From Actinobacillus indolicus (GTDB taxonomy: Bacteria; Pseudomonadota; Gammaproteobacteria; Enterobacterales; Pasteurellaceae): DNA of 64,000 nucleotides. Made by a program: the position numbers and the translations under genes. The notes beneath the pieces were generated by a model. The model was not told the origin of the DNA and ran no database searches. It was given only the letters and a program-made list of their open reading frames with translations. The stretch lies in NCBI RefSeq assembly GCF_004519515.1, contig NZ_CP038145.1, positions 2,026,001 through 2,090,000 of the forward strand. Reading direction: 5' to 3'. Of this stretch, positions 1 to 7,923 are shown piece after piece. How positions within the stretch are numbered: position 1 is the first letter of the stretch; every line of letters starts with the position of its first letter.

Positions 1-1044
1 CCAAAAGCACGCGTGGCGTGTGAAACCTACGTAAAAACAGGTATGGCACTTGTAGGCGGTGAGATCACCACTTCTGCTTGGGTGGATATTGAAAACTTAA
101 CTCGCCAAGTGATTTGCGACATCGGCTATACCCATTCAGATATGGGCTTTGATGCTCATTCTTGTGCGGTATTAAATGCTATCGGTAAACAATCGCCAGA
201 TATCAATCAAGGTGTGGACCGTGCTAACCCGTTAGAGCAAGGTGCAGGCGACCAAGGGATTATGTTCGGTTATGCAACGAACGAAACCGAAGTGTTAATG
301 CCGGCTCCAATCACTTACGCTCATCGCTTAATGGAACAACAATCGAAAGTGCGTAAATCAGGCAAATTAGATTGGTTACGCCCAGATGCGAAAAGCCAAT
401 TAACCTTTATTTACGAAGATAACAAAATTAAAGGTATTGATGCTGTGGTGCTTTCTACTCAACATGCTGAACATGTTGATCAAAAAACCGTGTTTGAAGG
501 TGTGATGGAAGAGATCATCAAGCCAGTATTGCCAAGCGAATGGTTAAGTCAAAATACCAAATACTTTATCAACCCAACAGGTCGTTTCGTCATCGGCGGT
601 CCAATGGGCGACTGTGGTTTAACAGGCCGTAAAATTATCGTTGATACCTACGGCGGTGCAGCGCGTCACGGTGGTGGTGCCTTCTCTGGTAAAGATCCGT
701 CAAAAGTTGACCGCTCAGCTGCTTACGCTGCACGTTATGTAGCAAAAAATATCGTAGCTGCTGGTTTAGCAGATCGTTGTGAGATTCAACTTTCTTATGC
801 GATCGGTATTGCAGAGCCGACATCAATCATGGTGGAAACCTTTGGTACGGGTAAAGTGAGCAATGAAGTGTTAGTCCGTTTAGTGCGTGAACACTTTGAT
901 TTACGCCCATACGGCTTAATCAAAATGCTAGATTTAATCCGTCCGATTTATCGTGAAACCGCCGCTTACGGACACTTTGGTCGAGAGCATTTCCCTTGGG
1001 AAAAAACGGATAAAGCGGAAGCATTAAGAGCGGATGCGAAATAA
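1..1044 (+). CDS. metK: S-adenosylmethionine synthase, 5' end outside window
   Basis: MetK condenses methionine and ATP into S-adenosylmethionine, the methyl donor used by the HsdM methylase further along, among others. The reading frame is open from the first base of the window (PKARVACETYVKTGM), so the gene starts upstream; about 35 N-terminal residues of the roughly 384-residue family are missing. Visible family signatures are GAGDQG, the phosphate-binding loop FSGKDPSKVDRSAAY and the C-terminal GHFGREHFPWE. The first internal GTG codon is not the true start. A rho-independent terminator follows directly, so the gene is probably transcribed alone. Confidence 0.97.
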   Translation, partial: PKARVACETYVKTGMALVGGEITTSAWVDIENLTRQVICDIGYTHSDMGFDAHSCAVLNAIGKQSPDINQGVDRANPLEQGAGDQGIMFGYATNETEVLMPAPITYAHRLMEQQSKVRKSGKLDWLRPDAKSQLTFIYEDNKIKGIDAVVLSTQHAEHVDQKTVFEGVMEEIIKPVLPSEWLSQNTKYFINPTGRFVIGGPMGDCGLTGRKIIVDTYGGAARHGGGAFSGKDPSKVDRSAAYAARYVAKNIVAAGLADRCEIQLSYAIGIAEPTSIMVETFGTGKVSNEVLVRLVREHFDLRPYGLIKMLDLIRPIYRETAAYGHFGREHFPWEKTDKAEALRADAK

Positions 1045-1058
1045 GTCATATCATCAAT

Positions 1059-1087
1059 GGGCGAACAATTAGGTTCGCCCTTTTCTT
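1059..1087 (+). terminator. Rho-independent terminator of metK
   Basis: The 8-bp stem GGGCGAAC / GTTCGCCC has a 6-nt loop and is followed by TTTTCTT. It ends only 7 nt before the ATG of the next gene, so that gene's transcript must start within the terminator region or arise by read-through. Confidence 0.85.
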
Positions 1088-1093
1088 ACGCCT

Positions 1094-1846
1094 ATGTTCG
1101 ACACTCACATACATTTGGATCAATATTCAGAATCGCAGATCCGTCATATCATAAAAAACCCAAAACTGGCAGGTGTGCTTGCGGTCGCGACAGATTTATC
1201 CAGTAGCCAACGTTTATTAGCGCTTAAACGGCAATTTCCACGCATTCATATCGCAGCAGGTTTTCACCCTGAACAACCTTTGCCCTCATCTTTAGAACAA
1301 CAACAGCTTTTTGAGTGGATTGCAAAAAATCATCAAGATCTGACCGCTTGCGGTGAAGTTGGCTTGCCTCATTATCTAAAACGTGAGCAGCCGGATTTGG
1401 ATTATCAGCCTTATATTGAACTTTTAGAACGATTTATCGTGCTCTGCAAGCGGTACGATTTGCCGATAAATTTGCATATCGTTTATGATGATACGGAAAT
1501 TGCCCTTGATCTGTTAGCAAAACATCAAATTCAAAAAGCCCATTTTCACTGGTTTAAGGCGAGTGATAAATGGCTAAACGAATTGTTAAAAACATCTTAT
1601 TTTGTCAGTGTAAACCCTGATGTGTTAACCAATCCGAAAGTGCAGAGAGTCGTGGAGAGTTTTCCGTTGGAGCGAATCATGGTTGAAACGGACGGGCCTT
1701 GGCAACATCAACATTTTTTACCCATTCATATCACAGAGCAACTTTCTGCCACAATCCAAAAAATAGCCTCACTCAAACAGATGCCGTATGATTTTGTTTC
1801 AAGACAAATCTATCTAAATTCGATTTCTTTTTATTCAATTAAGTAA
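1094..1846 (+). CDS. TatD-family metal-dependent hydrolase
   Basis: This is a 250-residue TatD-like TIM-barrel protein, a family of metal-dependent DNases and putative hydrolases. Visible metal-site motifs are the N-terminal DTHIHLD, GEVGL near residue 90, histidines in NLHIV and HFHWF, and the late VETDGPW aspartate. The length is close to TatD/YjjV/YcfH proteins (about 260), but I cannot assign it to one of those branches. The ATG lies just after the metK terminator with no clear Shine-Dalgarno sequence, so translation may be weak. It lies between metK and clpB and shares an operon with neither. Confidence 0.8.
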   Translation: MFDTHIHLDQYSESQIRHIIKNPKLAGVLAVATDLSSSQRLLALKRQFPRIHIAAGFHPEQPLPSSLEQQQLFEWIAKNHQDLTACGEVGLPHYLKREQPDLDYQPYIELLERFIVLCKRYDLPINLHIVYDDTEIALDLLAKHQIQKAHFHWFKASDKWLNELLKTSYFVSVNPDVLTNPKVQRVVESFPLERIMVETDGPWQHQHFLPIHITEQLSATIQKIASLKQMPYDFVSRQIYLNSISFYSIK

Positions 1847-1873
1847 AATTTTGTGATCTCTTTCACATTTTCT

Positions 1874-1902
1874 CTTGAAATCCCCTTGACAATCCCAATT
1901 TA
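1874..1902 (+). promoter_or_regulatory. Sigma-32-type heat-shock promoter of clpB
   Basis: CTTGAAA at 1874-1880 and CCCAATTTA at 1894-1902 are separated by 13 nt. This matches the RpoH consensus (CTTGAA, 13-17 nt, CCCCATnT) with one main deviation in the -10. It sits about 65 nt before the clpB ATG, and RpoH control of clpB is known in enterobacteria. Confidence 0.75.
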
Positions 1903-1966
1903 TAGTTTCGTCAAACGAGAGTAATCTCGAAGTCAGAACATTTAATAACAGAATTTAGAGGAAACT

Positions 1967-4540
1967 ATGAATATTGATAAATTTACCAGCAAGTTTCAGT
2001 CAGCGATTGCGGATGCACAATCCTTAGCCGTTGGCAAAGATAATCCCTATATTGAGCCAGCCCATTTAATGCTTGCCTTGTTAAAGCAAAATGATGGCTC
2101 AATCACACCGCTTGTTACCAGTTTAAATGTGCAACCTAACCGTTTAATCAGTGAACTTGATGGCATTATTAGCCGTTTGCCACAGGTGCAAGGGGGCAAT
2201 ACTCAACCATCGCAACAGCTGATCCGTCTGTTAAATCAATGCGATAAATTGTCGCAACAGTTTGGTGATAGCTTTATTTCATCAGAGCTGTTTGTACTTG
2301 CGGCACTTGAAGATAACGGTGATTTAGGCAAGTTATTGAAAAACTTAGGTTTAACCAAAGAGAAGGTGACAGCCGCTATTCAACAAATTCGTGGAGGGGA
2401 GAGCGTGAATAATCAAAATGCAGAAGAAACGAGACAAGCGTTACAAAAATATACCATTGATTTAACTGAACGGGCTAAAGCAGGCAAACTTGACCCTGTG
2501 ATCGGGCGTGATGAAGAGATCCGCCGCACGGTGCAAGTGTTGCAACGCCGTACTAAAAATAACCCTGTGCTTATTGGTGAACCTGGTGTAGGGAAAACGG
2601 CGATTGTCGAAGGTTTAGCACAACGTATTGTCAATGGCGAAGTGCCTGAGGGTTTGAAGAATAAACGGGTTTTATCGCTTGATATGGGAGCGTTAATTGC
2701 AGGGGCAAAATACCGTGGTGAGTTTGAAGAACGTTTGAAAGCGGTATTAAATGAACTTGCCAAAGAAGAAGGGCAAGTGATCCTGTTTATTGATGAAATT
2801 CATACGATGGTCGGTGCAGGTAAAACCGATGGAGCGATGGACGCAGGTAACTTGTTGAAACCGTCCCTTGCCCGTGGTGAGTTGCACTGTGTTGGAGCGA
2901 CAACTTTAGATGAATATCGTCAGTATATTGAAAAAGATGCGGCTCTGGAGCGTCGTTTCCAGAAAGTGTTGGTCGATGAGCCGACGGTGGAAGATACGAT
3001 TGCGATTTTGCGTGGTTTGAAAGAACGTTATGAAATTCACCATCACGTTCAAATTACCGACCCTGCGATTGTAGCGGCAGCAACCCTTTCGCATCGCTAT
3101 ATTTCAGATCGTCAGTTACCCGATAAAGCGATTGATTTAATTGATGAAGCGGCTTCCAGCTTGCGTATGGAAATTGACTCTAAACCGGAGCCGTTAGATA
3201 AACTTGAACGCCGTATCATTCAGTTGAAATTAGAGCGTCAAGCGTTACAGAAAGAAGAAGATGAAGCCAGCCGTCAGCGTCTTGCAAAATTAGACGAGGA
3301 TCTGACCGCTCGTGAACGTGAATATGCGGAGCTGGAAGAAGTATGGAAAGCAGAAAAGTCCGCTCTATTAGGCACGCAACACATTAAAACTGAGTTGGAA
3401 AATGCTCGAATTGAAATGGATAAGGCTCGCCGTGAGAATAACTTTGAGAAAATGTCAGAGTTGCAATACGGCAAAATTCCGGCTCTCGAAAAACAGTTGC
3501 AAGAAGCGGTAAAGCGTGAAGAAGAAGGCAGTGAAAATCACCTGCTTCGCACCAAAGTGACCGATGAAGAAATTGCCGAAGTGCTTTCTAAAGCCACAGG
3601 TATCCCTGTATCCAAAATGATGGAGGGGGAAAAAGAGAAACTATTGCGAATGGAAGAAGTGCTACACAAACGGGTAATCGGTCAAAGTGAAGCCGTTGAT
3701 GCGGTGGCAAATGCGATCCGCCGTAGTCGTGCAGGCTTGTCTGATCCAAATCGCCCTATCGGTTCATTCCTATTCTTAGGACCGACAGGCGTAGGGAAAA
3801 CAGAGCTTTGTAAAACATTAGCCAACTTCCTATTTGACGACCAAGATGCAATGGTGCGGATCGACATGTCCGAATTTATGGAAAAACACAGTGTATCTCG
3901 CTTAGTCGGTGCACCACCGGGATATGTCGGCTATGAAGAAGGCGGATATTTAACCGAAGCGGTTCGCCGTCGTCCATATTCCGTCGTATTGCTCGATGAA
4001 GTGGAAAAAGCTCACCCAGATGTGTTCAACATTTTATTGCAGGTGCTTGATGATGGTCGCTTAACTGACGGGCAAGGTCGCACGGTGGATTTCCGTAATA
4101 CTGTCGTCATTATGACATCAAACTTAGGTTCGCACTTAATTCAAGAGAATGCGGAAAATATGAGTTACGATGAAATGAAAACTATCGTGATGAATGTGGT
4201 TGGACAACATTTCCGCCCTGAATTTATCAACCGTATTGATGAAACTGTGGTGTTCCACCCATTAGATAAAGAAAATATTCGTGCGATTGCCAGAATTCAG
4301 CTTGAACGTTTAATTAAACGTATGGCGGAACGTGGCTATGAAGTGACGGTGACCGATGAGGCAGTTGATCATATCGGCGAAGCAGGCTTTGACCCACTCT
4401 TTGGAGCAAGACCGCTTAAACGTGCAATTCAGCAAGAGCTTGAAAACACCTTGGCACAGCAAATTCTCTCCGGCAAATTGTTGCCGAATAGTCCTGTGAC
4501 AGTGGATTATCAAGAGGGAAGAGTTGTAGCAACCCAATAG
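1967..4540 (+). CDS. clpB: ATP-dependent disaggregase ClpB
   Basis: ClpB is the cytoplasmic hexameric AAA+ disaggregase that works with DnaK to rescue aggregated proteins. At 857 residues it is full length (E. coli 857). Order: N-terminal Clp repeat domain (about 1-145), first AAA+ domain with Walker A GEPGVGKT near residue 204 and Walker B ILFIDE, the charged coiled-coil M domain (about 400-525), second AAA+ domain with Walker A GPTGVGKT near 604, and the C-terminal small domain. The ATG at 1967 is preceded by AGAGGA. It has its own heat-shock-type promoter and a terminator, so it is monocistronic. The coiled-coil M domain separates it from ClpA and ClpC. Confidence 0.98.
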   Translation: MNIDKFTSKFQSAIADAQSLAVGKDNPYIEPAHLMLALLKQNDGSITPLVTSLNVQPNRLISELDGIISRLPQVQGGNTQPSQQLIRLLNQCDKLSQQFGDSFISSELFVLAALEDNGDLGKLLKNLGLTKEKVTAAIQQIRGGESVNNQNAEETRQALQKYTIDLTERAKAGKLDPVIGRDEEIRRTVQVLQRRTKNNPVLIGEPGVGKTAIVEGLAQRIVNGEVPEGLKNKRVLSLDMGALIAGAKYRGEFEERLKAVLNELAKEEGQVILFIDEIHTMVGAGKTDGAMDAGNLLKPSLARGELHCVGATTLDEYRQYIEKDAALERRFQKVLVDEPTVEDTIAILRGLKERYEIHHHVQITDPAIVAAATLSHRYISDRQLPDKAIDLIDEAASSLRMEIDSKPEPLDKLERRIIQLKLERQALQKEEDEASRQRLAKLDEDLTAREREYAELEEVWKAEKSALLGTQHIKTELENARIEMDKARRENNFEKMSELQYGKIPALEKQLQEAVKREEEGSENHLLRTKVTDEEIAEVLSKATGIPVSKMMEGEKEKLLRMEEVLHKRVIGQSEAVDAVANAIRRSRAGLSDPNRPIGSFLFLGPTGVGKTELCKTLANFLFDDQDAMVRIDMSEFMEKHSVSRLVGAPPGYVGYEEGGYLTEAVRRRPYSVVLLDEVEKAHPDVFNILLQVLDDGRLTDGQGRTVDFRNTVVIMTSNLGSHLIQENAENMSYDEMKTIVMNVVGQHFRPEFINRIDETVVFHPLDKENIRAIARIQLERLIKRMAERGYEVTVTDEAVDHIGEAGFDPLFGARPLKRAIQQELENTLAQQILSGKLLPNSPVTVDYQEGRVVATQ

Positions 4541-4555
4541 TGCTATTTATATGAT

Positions 4556-4582
4556 ATCCCCTCCTCGTGAGGGGATTTTTTT
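4556..4582 (+). terminator. Rho-independent terminator of clpB
   Basis: The 8-bp stem ATCCCCTC / GAGGGGAT with a 5-nt loop is followed by seven T residues, 16 nt after the clpB stop codon. Confidence 0.92.
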
Positions 4583-4620
4583 GCAAAAAATTGAGCAAAA
4601 CTGACCGCTTGCGATTCGTC

Positions 4621-4905
4621 ATGATTGAAATAGGCGAAGTCGATTTATATCAACAGATAAGGCTGCAAATAGGTACTTTGATTGTTCACTGACTAACGAA
4701 CGAAAAAGATCAGGAAACTGTGAAAAAAGCTGTCGGATCTATCGATCATCGTTCAGCCTCTTTTTTACCTGTGTTGGGGCAAGGTGAAGGTTTATTGTTA
4801 GGCGTGGATTTTCCTTTCCCAATGAAAGTAAAAATTAAAATGCCTGAATTTAAACCTGAATCAAGAAGTGCTTCTTTTTCTAAAGTTTGGAAAAAGAACG
4901 AATAA
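4621..4905 (+). pseudogene. Remnant of a HerA-like (DUF853-type) ATPase, C-terminus only
   Basis: The frame 4691-4905 encodes a stretch resembling the C-terminal end of HerA-like ATP-binding proteins: LTNEKDQETVKKAVGSID, then FLPVLGQGEGLLLGVDFP and KIKMPEFKP. Just upstream in the same frame, 4621-4687 encodes a compatible stretch ending LIVH, followed by an in-frame TGA at 4688-4690 where the family usually has arginine; a single CGA to TGA change would explain it. No Walker motifs or N-terminal domain are present. I read this as the tail of a deleted gene stranded between clpB and the defence island. Family assignment is from memory of the motif pattern. Confidence 0.5.
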
Positions 4906-4925
4906 CAGCTTTCTATTCAGTAATA

Positions 4926-4960
4926 AAATGTCATCTGAAATTAAGTTTCAGATGGCATTT
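4926..4960. terminator. Hairpin between HerA remnant and convergent ATPase gene
   Basis: A 15-bp stem with one G-T pair and a 5-nt loop (arms 4926-4940 and 4946-4960) lies between converging ends. It is T-rich on both sides, with the better tail on the minus strand, where it would end the ATPase transcript 8 nt after its stop codon. Confidence 0.7.
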
Positions 4961-4967
4961 CTTACAG

Positions 4968-6203
4968 CTATGTCAATAAAAATTCGCCAATATGCTGATG
5001 CACAATGCCATCAATATTATCCTGCCAAAAATCGTCCATGGTTATCACATATTTTGGGTAGTTATCTGCAATGGCTTGCAAAGGCGAAAATTCACGCTGA
5101 ACGGTTTGTTCGCTTTCCAATTTATATGCCACTTGGATATAAATTTTTTCGTTTTGTTTTTGGGCGATAAAGTCAATTTCTTGCGTACCCAATTTGCCAA
5201 TATACACTTGATAGCCACGGCGTTTGAGTTCTAAATAAACCAAATTTTCCAAAATGCCCGAAATCAAACTGGTGCGAAAACCCATTGTGGCGTAAAGCAA
5301 GGACACATCGCCCAAATAAAATTTTTCTTGGGTTTTCAAAATCTCTTTGCCTTTAATATCAAATCGTTCAACACGGTGCAAAATAAAGGCACTTTCTAAT
5401 GCTTTCAAATAATTATAAACGGTATTTAAATCCACTTTTCGTTGTTGGCTTTTGAAATAATCCGCTACATTTTTGCCTGAAAACGTGTTGCCGATATTAT
5501 CAAAAGCATATTTCACAATGCGTTCCAATAGCTCCACATCGCGAATTTTGTGGCGTTGCACCGTGTCTCGCAAAATCACAGACGCATAAATATCTTGCAC
5601 GATTTTATAAACGGTTTCGGTTTCATAATTGGCGGTATGTACCATTGGGAAACCGCCTTTGCGTAGATACTCATTGAAAAGTGCGGTAGGATTTTGTATG
5701 GTTTGCTGTGTGTAGCCTGCCTTAAAATCCAAAAATTCTTGATACGACAGCGTAAAAATTGGAATTTCCACATAACGCCCAGCGAGATAAGTCGCCAGTT
5801 CGGACGACAACAAATGTGAGTTTGAACCTGTGATATATAGGTCAAGGTTGAAATCCACCATAAAGGCATTCACCGCCTTTTCCCAATCCGCCACTTCCTG
5901 AATTTCATCAAGCAAAAGATAGTATTTGTCTGTGGTCTGAATTTTTTCTTTCACTAAAGCATAGAGCTTATCGGCGGTTTTAAAATCAGCAAAAGCAAAA
6001 CTTTCAAAGTTGATATGAATAATGTGCTGTTCCGCAATGCCTTGTGCCAATAATTCCGCTTGCAACAGTTTGATAACCGTTGATTTTCCTGAACGGCGAA
6101 TGCCTGTAATCACTTTGATTAAAGGCATATTGATAAAGAGTTTCAGTTGTTTGAGATAGTTTGGGCGCTTAATCATCTTTAATAACTTTTTGCTTATATT
6201 CAT
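4968..6203 (-). CDS. AAA ATPase with DUF4143-type C-terminal domain
   Basis: This 411-residue protein belongs to the widespread AAA_14/DUF4143 ATPases of unknown role, often found in accessory regions. Walker A is GIRRSGKST near residue 35 and Walker B is YLLLDEIQE near 95; a TGSNSHLLSSEL sensor-like motif follows. The C-terminal half carries ENLVYLELKRRGY, then EIDFIA and IYIQVAYKL, a pattern like a degenerate restriction-endonuclease fold. The first ATG is used here; a second in-frame ATG at residue 10 is the more usual family start. It converges on the HerA remnant and is divergent from the hsdS fragment. A paralogous ATPase lies at 16.4 kb on the same strand. Its palindromic upstream region suggests autoregulation. 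Confidence 0.85.
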   Translation of the reverse strand: MNISKKLLKMIKRPNYLKQLKLFINMPLIKVITGIRRSGKSTVIKLLQAELLAQGIAEQHIIHINFESFAFADFKTADKLYALVKEKIQTTDKYYLLLDEIQEVADWEKAVNAFMVDFNLDLYITGSNSHLLSSELATYLAGRYVEIPIFTLSYQEFLDFKAGYTQQTIQNPTALFNEYLRKGGFPMVHTANYETETVYKIVQDIYASVILRDTVQRHKIRDVELLERIVKYAFDNIGNTFSGKNVADYFKSQQRKVDLNTVYNYLKALESAFILHRVERFDIKGKEILKTQEKFYLGDVSLLYATMGFRTSLISGILENLVYLELKRRGYQVYIGKLGTQEIDFIAQKQNEKIYIQVAYKLESEQTVQREFSPLQAIADNYPKYVITMDDFWQDNIDGIVHQHIGEFLLT

Positions 6204-6229
6204 AATTTCAAGATGATTTTATCATTTAT

Positions 6230-6288
6230 TTATGGTTATAACCATAAAAACTTAAAACATATAAATATTTTTATGGGAATAACCTAAA
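6230..6288. promoter_or_regulatory. Two operator-like palindromes upstream of the ATPase gene
   Basis: 6230-6249 is a perfect 20-bp palindrome, TTTATGGTTATAACCATAAA. A degenerate copy lies at 6271-6288 (TTTATGGGAATAACCTAA), about 40 bp centre to centre, close to four helical turns. Both fall in the 303-bp gap between the ATPase start and the hsdS fragment. A repressor or self-regulatory site is an inference. The rest of the gap (6289-6506) is A/T-rich with no gene that I can support. Confidence 0.5.
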
Positions 6289-6506
6289 CACAAAGTGATG
6301 AAGTTTGAGAAAGACTTTCAAAATCTCACCGTTCTTTACTTTTACTATCTAACTTTTTCTATGGTTCTAAATTTCGACTTTCCTTGTGTTACCGAATAAA
6401 CTTAAGTTGTAATTATGTTGGTGCAAAATACATAGCTTGATTTACTCTCTTTTTCCGTTTACAATTCAAACATTGATTTTGTTGTAATGACAATGGGGCA
6501 TAATAA

Positions 6507-7082
6507 ATGCAATTCTTAGGAGATGTTGCAAATATCCAAACAGGTTTTTTGTTTCGAGCAAAAGTGCCTGAAGATCCGAACGGCAATGTGGTTGTAGTGC
6601 AAATGAAAGATTGTTCATTTTTTGATGGCATAGCTTGGAATAACTGTGTTCGTACAAAGCTGGATAAAGTGAAAGAAAGTGATTGGCTTAAAAAGGGAGA
6701 TATTTTGCTTGCCACAAGGGGCAACAATTATCAGCCGATTTTTGTTGAGTTTTCCCAGCAAGATTTACCCTCGGTTGCGTCCCCTCATTTTTTTGTTATT
6801 CGTCCTAAAAATGCGGAAATCTTACCTGAATATCTGCAATGGTGGCTGAATTTGAAACAAAGCCAAAAGTATCTTATTCAAAATATTGAAGGCTCGACAA
6901 CCAAAAGTTTACGTCTTCCTGTCTTGGCAGAATTGTCGATAAAAATACCGTCTTTAGCAAAACAAAACGTTATCGTACAAATGGCAAAAACACTCGATCA
7001 GGAGCGAAAAACCTTGCAAAAACTTATTGAAAATAATGAAAAGTTGATGAATGCCCTAGCCCAAGAGTTAATTTCACCGTAG
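6507..7082 (+). CDS. Half-size type I restriction specificity (HsdS-like) protein
   Basis: This 191-residue protein carries a single target-recognition domain followed by one coiled-coil arm (about 145-190, ending NEKLMNALAQELIS), whereas a standard HsdS of about 400 residues has two of each. The N-terminal block FLGDVANIQTGFLFRAK and the IPSLAKQNVIVQMAKTLDQE linker are typical of the HsdS family. It may dimerise as half-subunits do, be a leftover of another system, or act in sequence exchange. It lies directly before dinD (10-nt gap) and upstream of hsdM, and its sequence differs clearly from both halves of the full HsdS at 9760. Start ATG at 6507 with a weak GGGG upstream. Confidence 0.75.
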   Translation: MQFLGDVANIQTGFLFRAKVPEDPNGNVVVVQMKDCSFFDGIAWNNCVRTKLDKVKESDWLKKGDILLATRGNNYQPIFVEFSQQDLPSVASPHFFVIRPKNAEILPEYLQWWLNLKQSQKYLIQNIEGSTTKSLRLPVLAELSIKIPSLAKQNVIVQMAKTLDQERKTLQKLIENNEKLMNALAQELISP

Positions 7083-7092
7083 GAGAAGAACA

Positions 7093-7920
7093 ATGAACGA
7101 ATTAACCCAAACCTTTGAAAGTATTAAACACATTGATGATCAAGGAAATGAATTTTGGTCAGCACGAGAGTTATATTTATTACTAGACTATTCTGAATGG
7201 CGAAATTTTACAAAGGTCATTGATAAAGCAATGAAAGCATGTGAAAGCAGTCATATCAAGGTCTCTTCCCATTTTGTTGAAGCCAACAAAATGGTTCAAT
7301 TAGGTGTCGGTACTCAACGCCAAGTCAGAGATTTTCTGCTCTCTCGCTATGCATGCTATCTTATCGTACAAAACGGCGATCCGTCTAAACCTGTTATTGC
7401 AGCTGGTCAAACCTATTTTGCCGTGCAAACACGCCGTCAAGAATTGGCTGATGAAGAACAATTTAAACAACTTCAAGAAGATCAAAAACGTTTATATTTG
7501 CGTAACGAATTGAAAGAACATAATAAACAACTAGTTGAAACAGCACAAAAAGCAGGCGTTGAAAGCAACTTGGACTTTGCTATTTTCCAAAATTACGGCT
7601 ACAAAGGGCTTTATGGTGGATTGGATAATAAAGCTATTCATGCTCGCAAAGGGTTACAGAAAAATGAAAAAATTTTAGATCATATGGGTTCAACGGAGCT
7701 TGCCGCTAACCTATTCCGAGCCACGCAAACGGAAGAAAAACTACGTAGAGATAATATTCAGACGAAACAGGAAGCCAACCAAACCCATTTTGATGTAGGT
7801 AAAAAAGTTCGTCAAACTATTCAAGAACTTGGTGGTACAATGCCCGAAGATTTACCGACACCAGACAAAAGCATTAAAAACCTTGAAAATCATCAGAAAA
7901 AACTCACTAATAAGGAATAA
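7093..7920 (+). CDS. dinD: DNA-damage-inducible protein D family
   Basis: The 275-residue sequence is close to E. coli DinD (274 residues) along its whole length, with shared blocks SRYACYLIVQNGDPSKPVI, AAGQTYFAVQTRRQELAD and ILDHMGSTELAANLFRATQ. E. coli DinD is SOS-induced and inhibits RecA-driven strand exchange late in repair; the N-terminal third is a BRO-N-like DNA-binding domain. Here the gene sits between the half-size HsdS and hsdM, with AGGAG before the ATG and only 3 nt to hsdM, so it is probably co-transcribed with the RM genes. No LexA box was seen next to it. DinD and RhuM relatives are often carried in type I RM loci. Confidence 0.93.
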   Translation: MNELTQTFESIKHIDDQGNEFWSARELYLLLDYSEWRNFTKVIDKAMKACESSHIKVSSHFVEANKMVQLGVGTQRQVRDFLLSRYACYLIVQNGDPSKPVIAAGQTYFAVQTRRQELADEEQFKQLQEDQKRLYLRNELKEHNKQLVETAQKAGVESNLDFAIFQNYGYKGLYGGLDNKAIHARKGLQKNEKILDHMGSTELAANLFRATQTEEKLRRDNIQTKQEANQTHFDVGKKVRQTIQELGGTMPEDLPTPDKSIKNLENHQKKLTNKE

Positions 7921-7923
7921 CCG

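Noticed and set aside
4868..5234. Small plus-strand frames over the first ATPase gene
   Set aside because: They lie antisense to a well-supported coding region and have no recognisable content.
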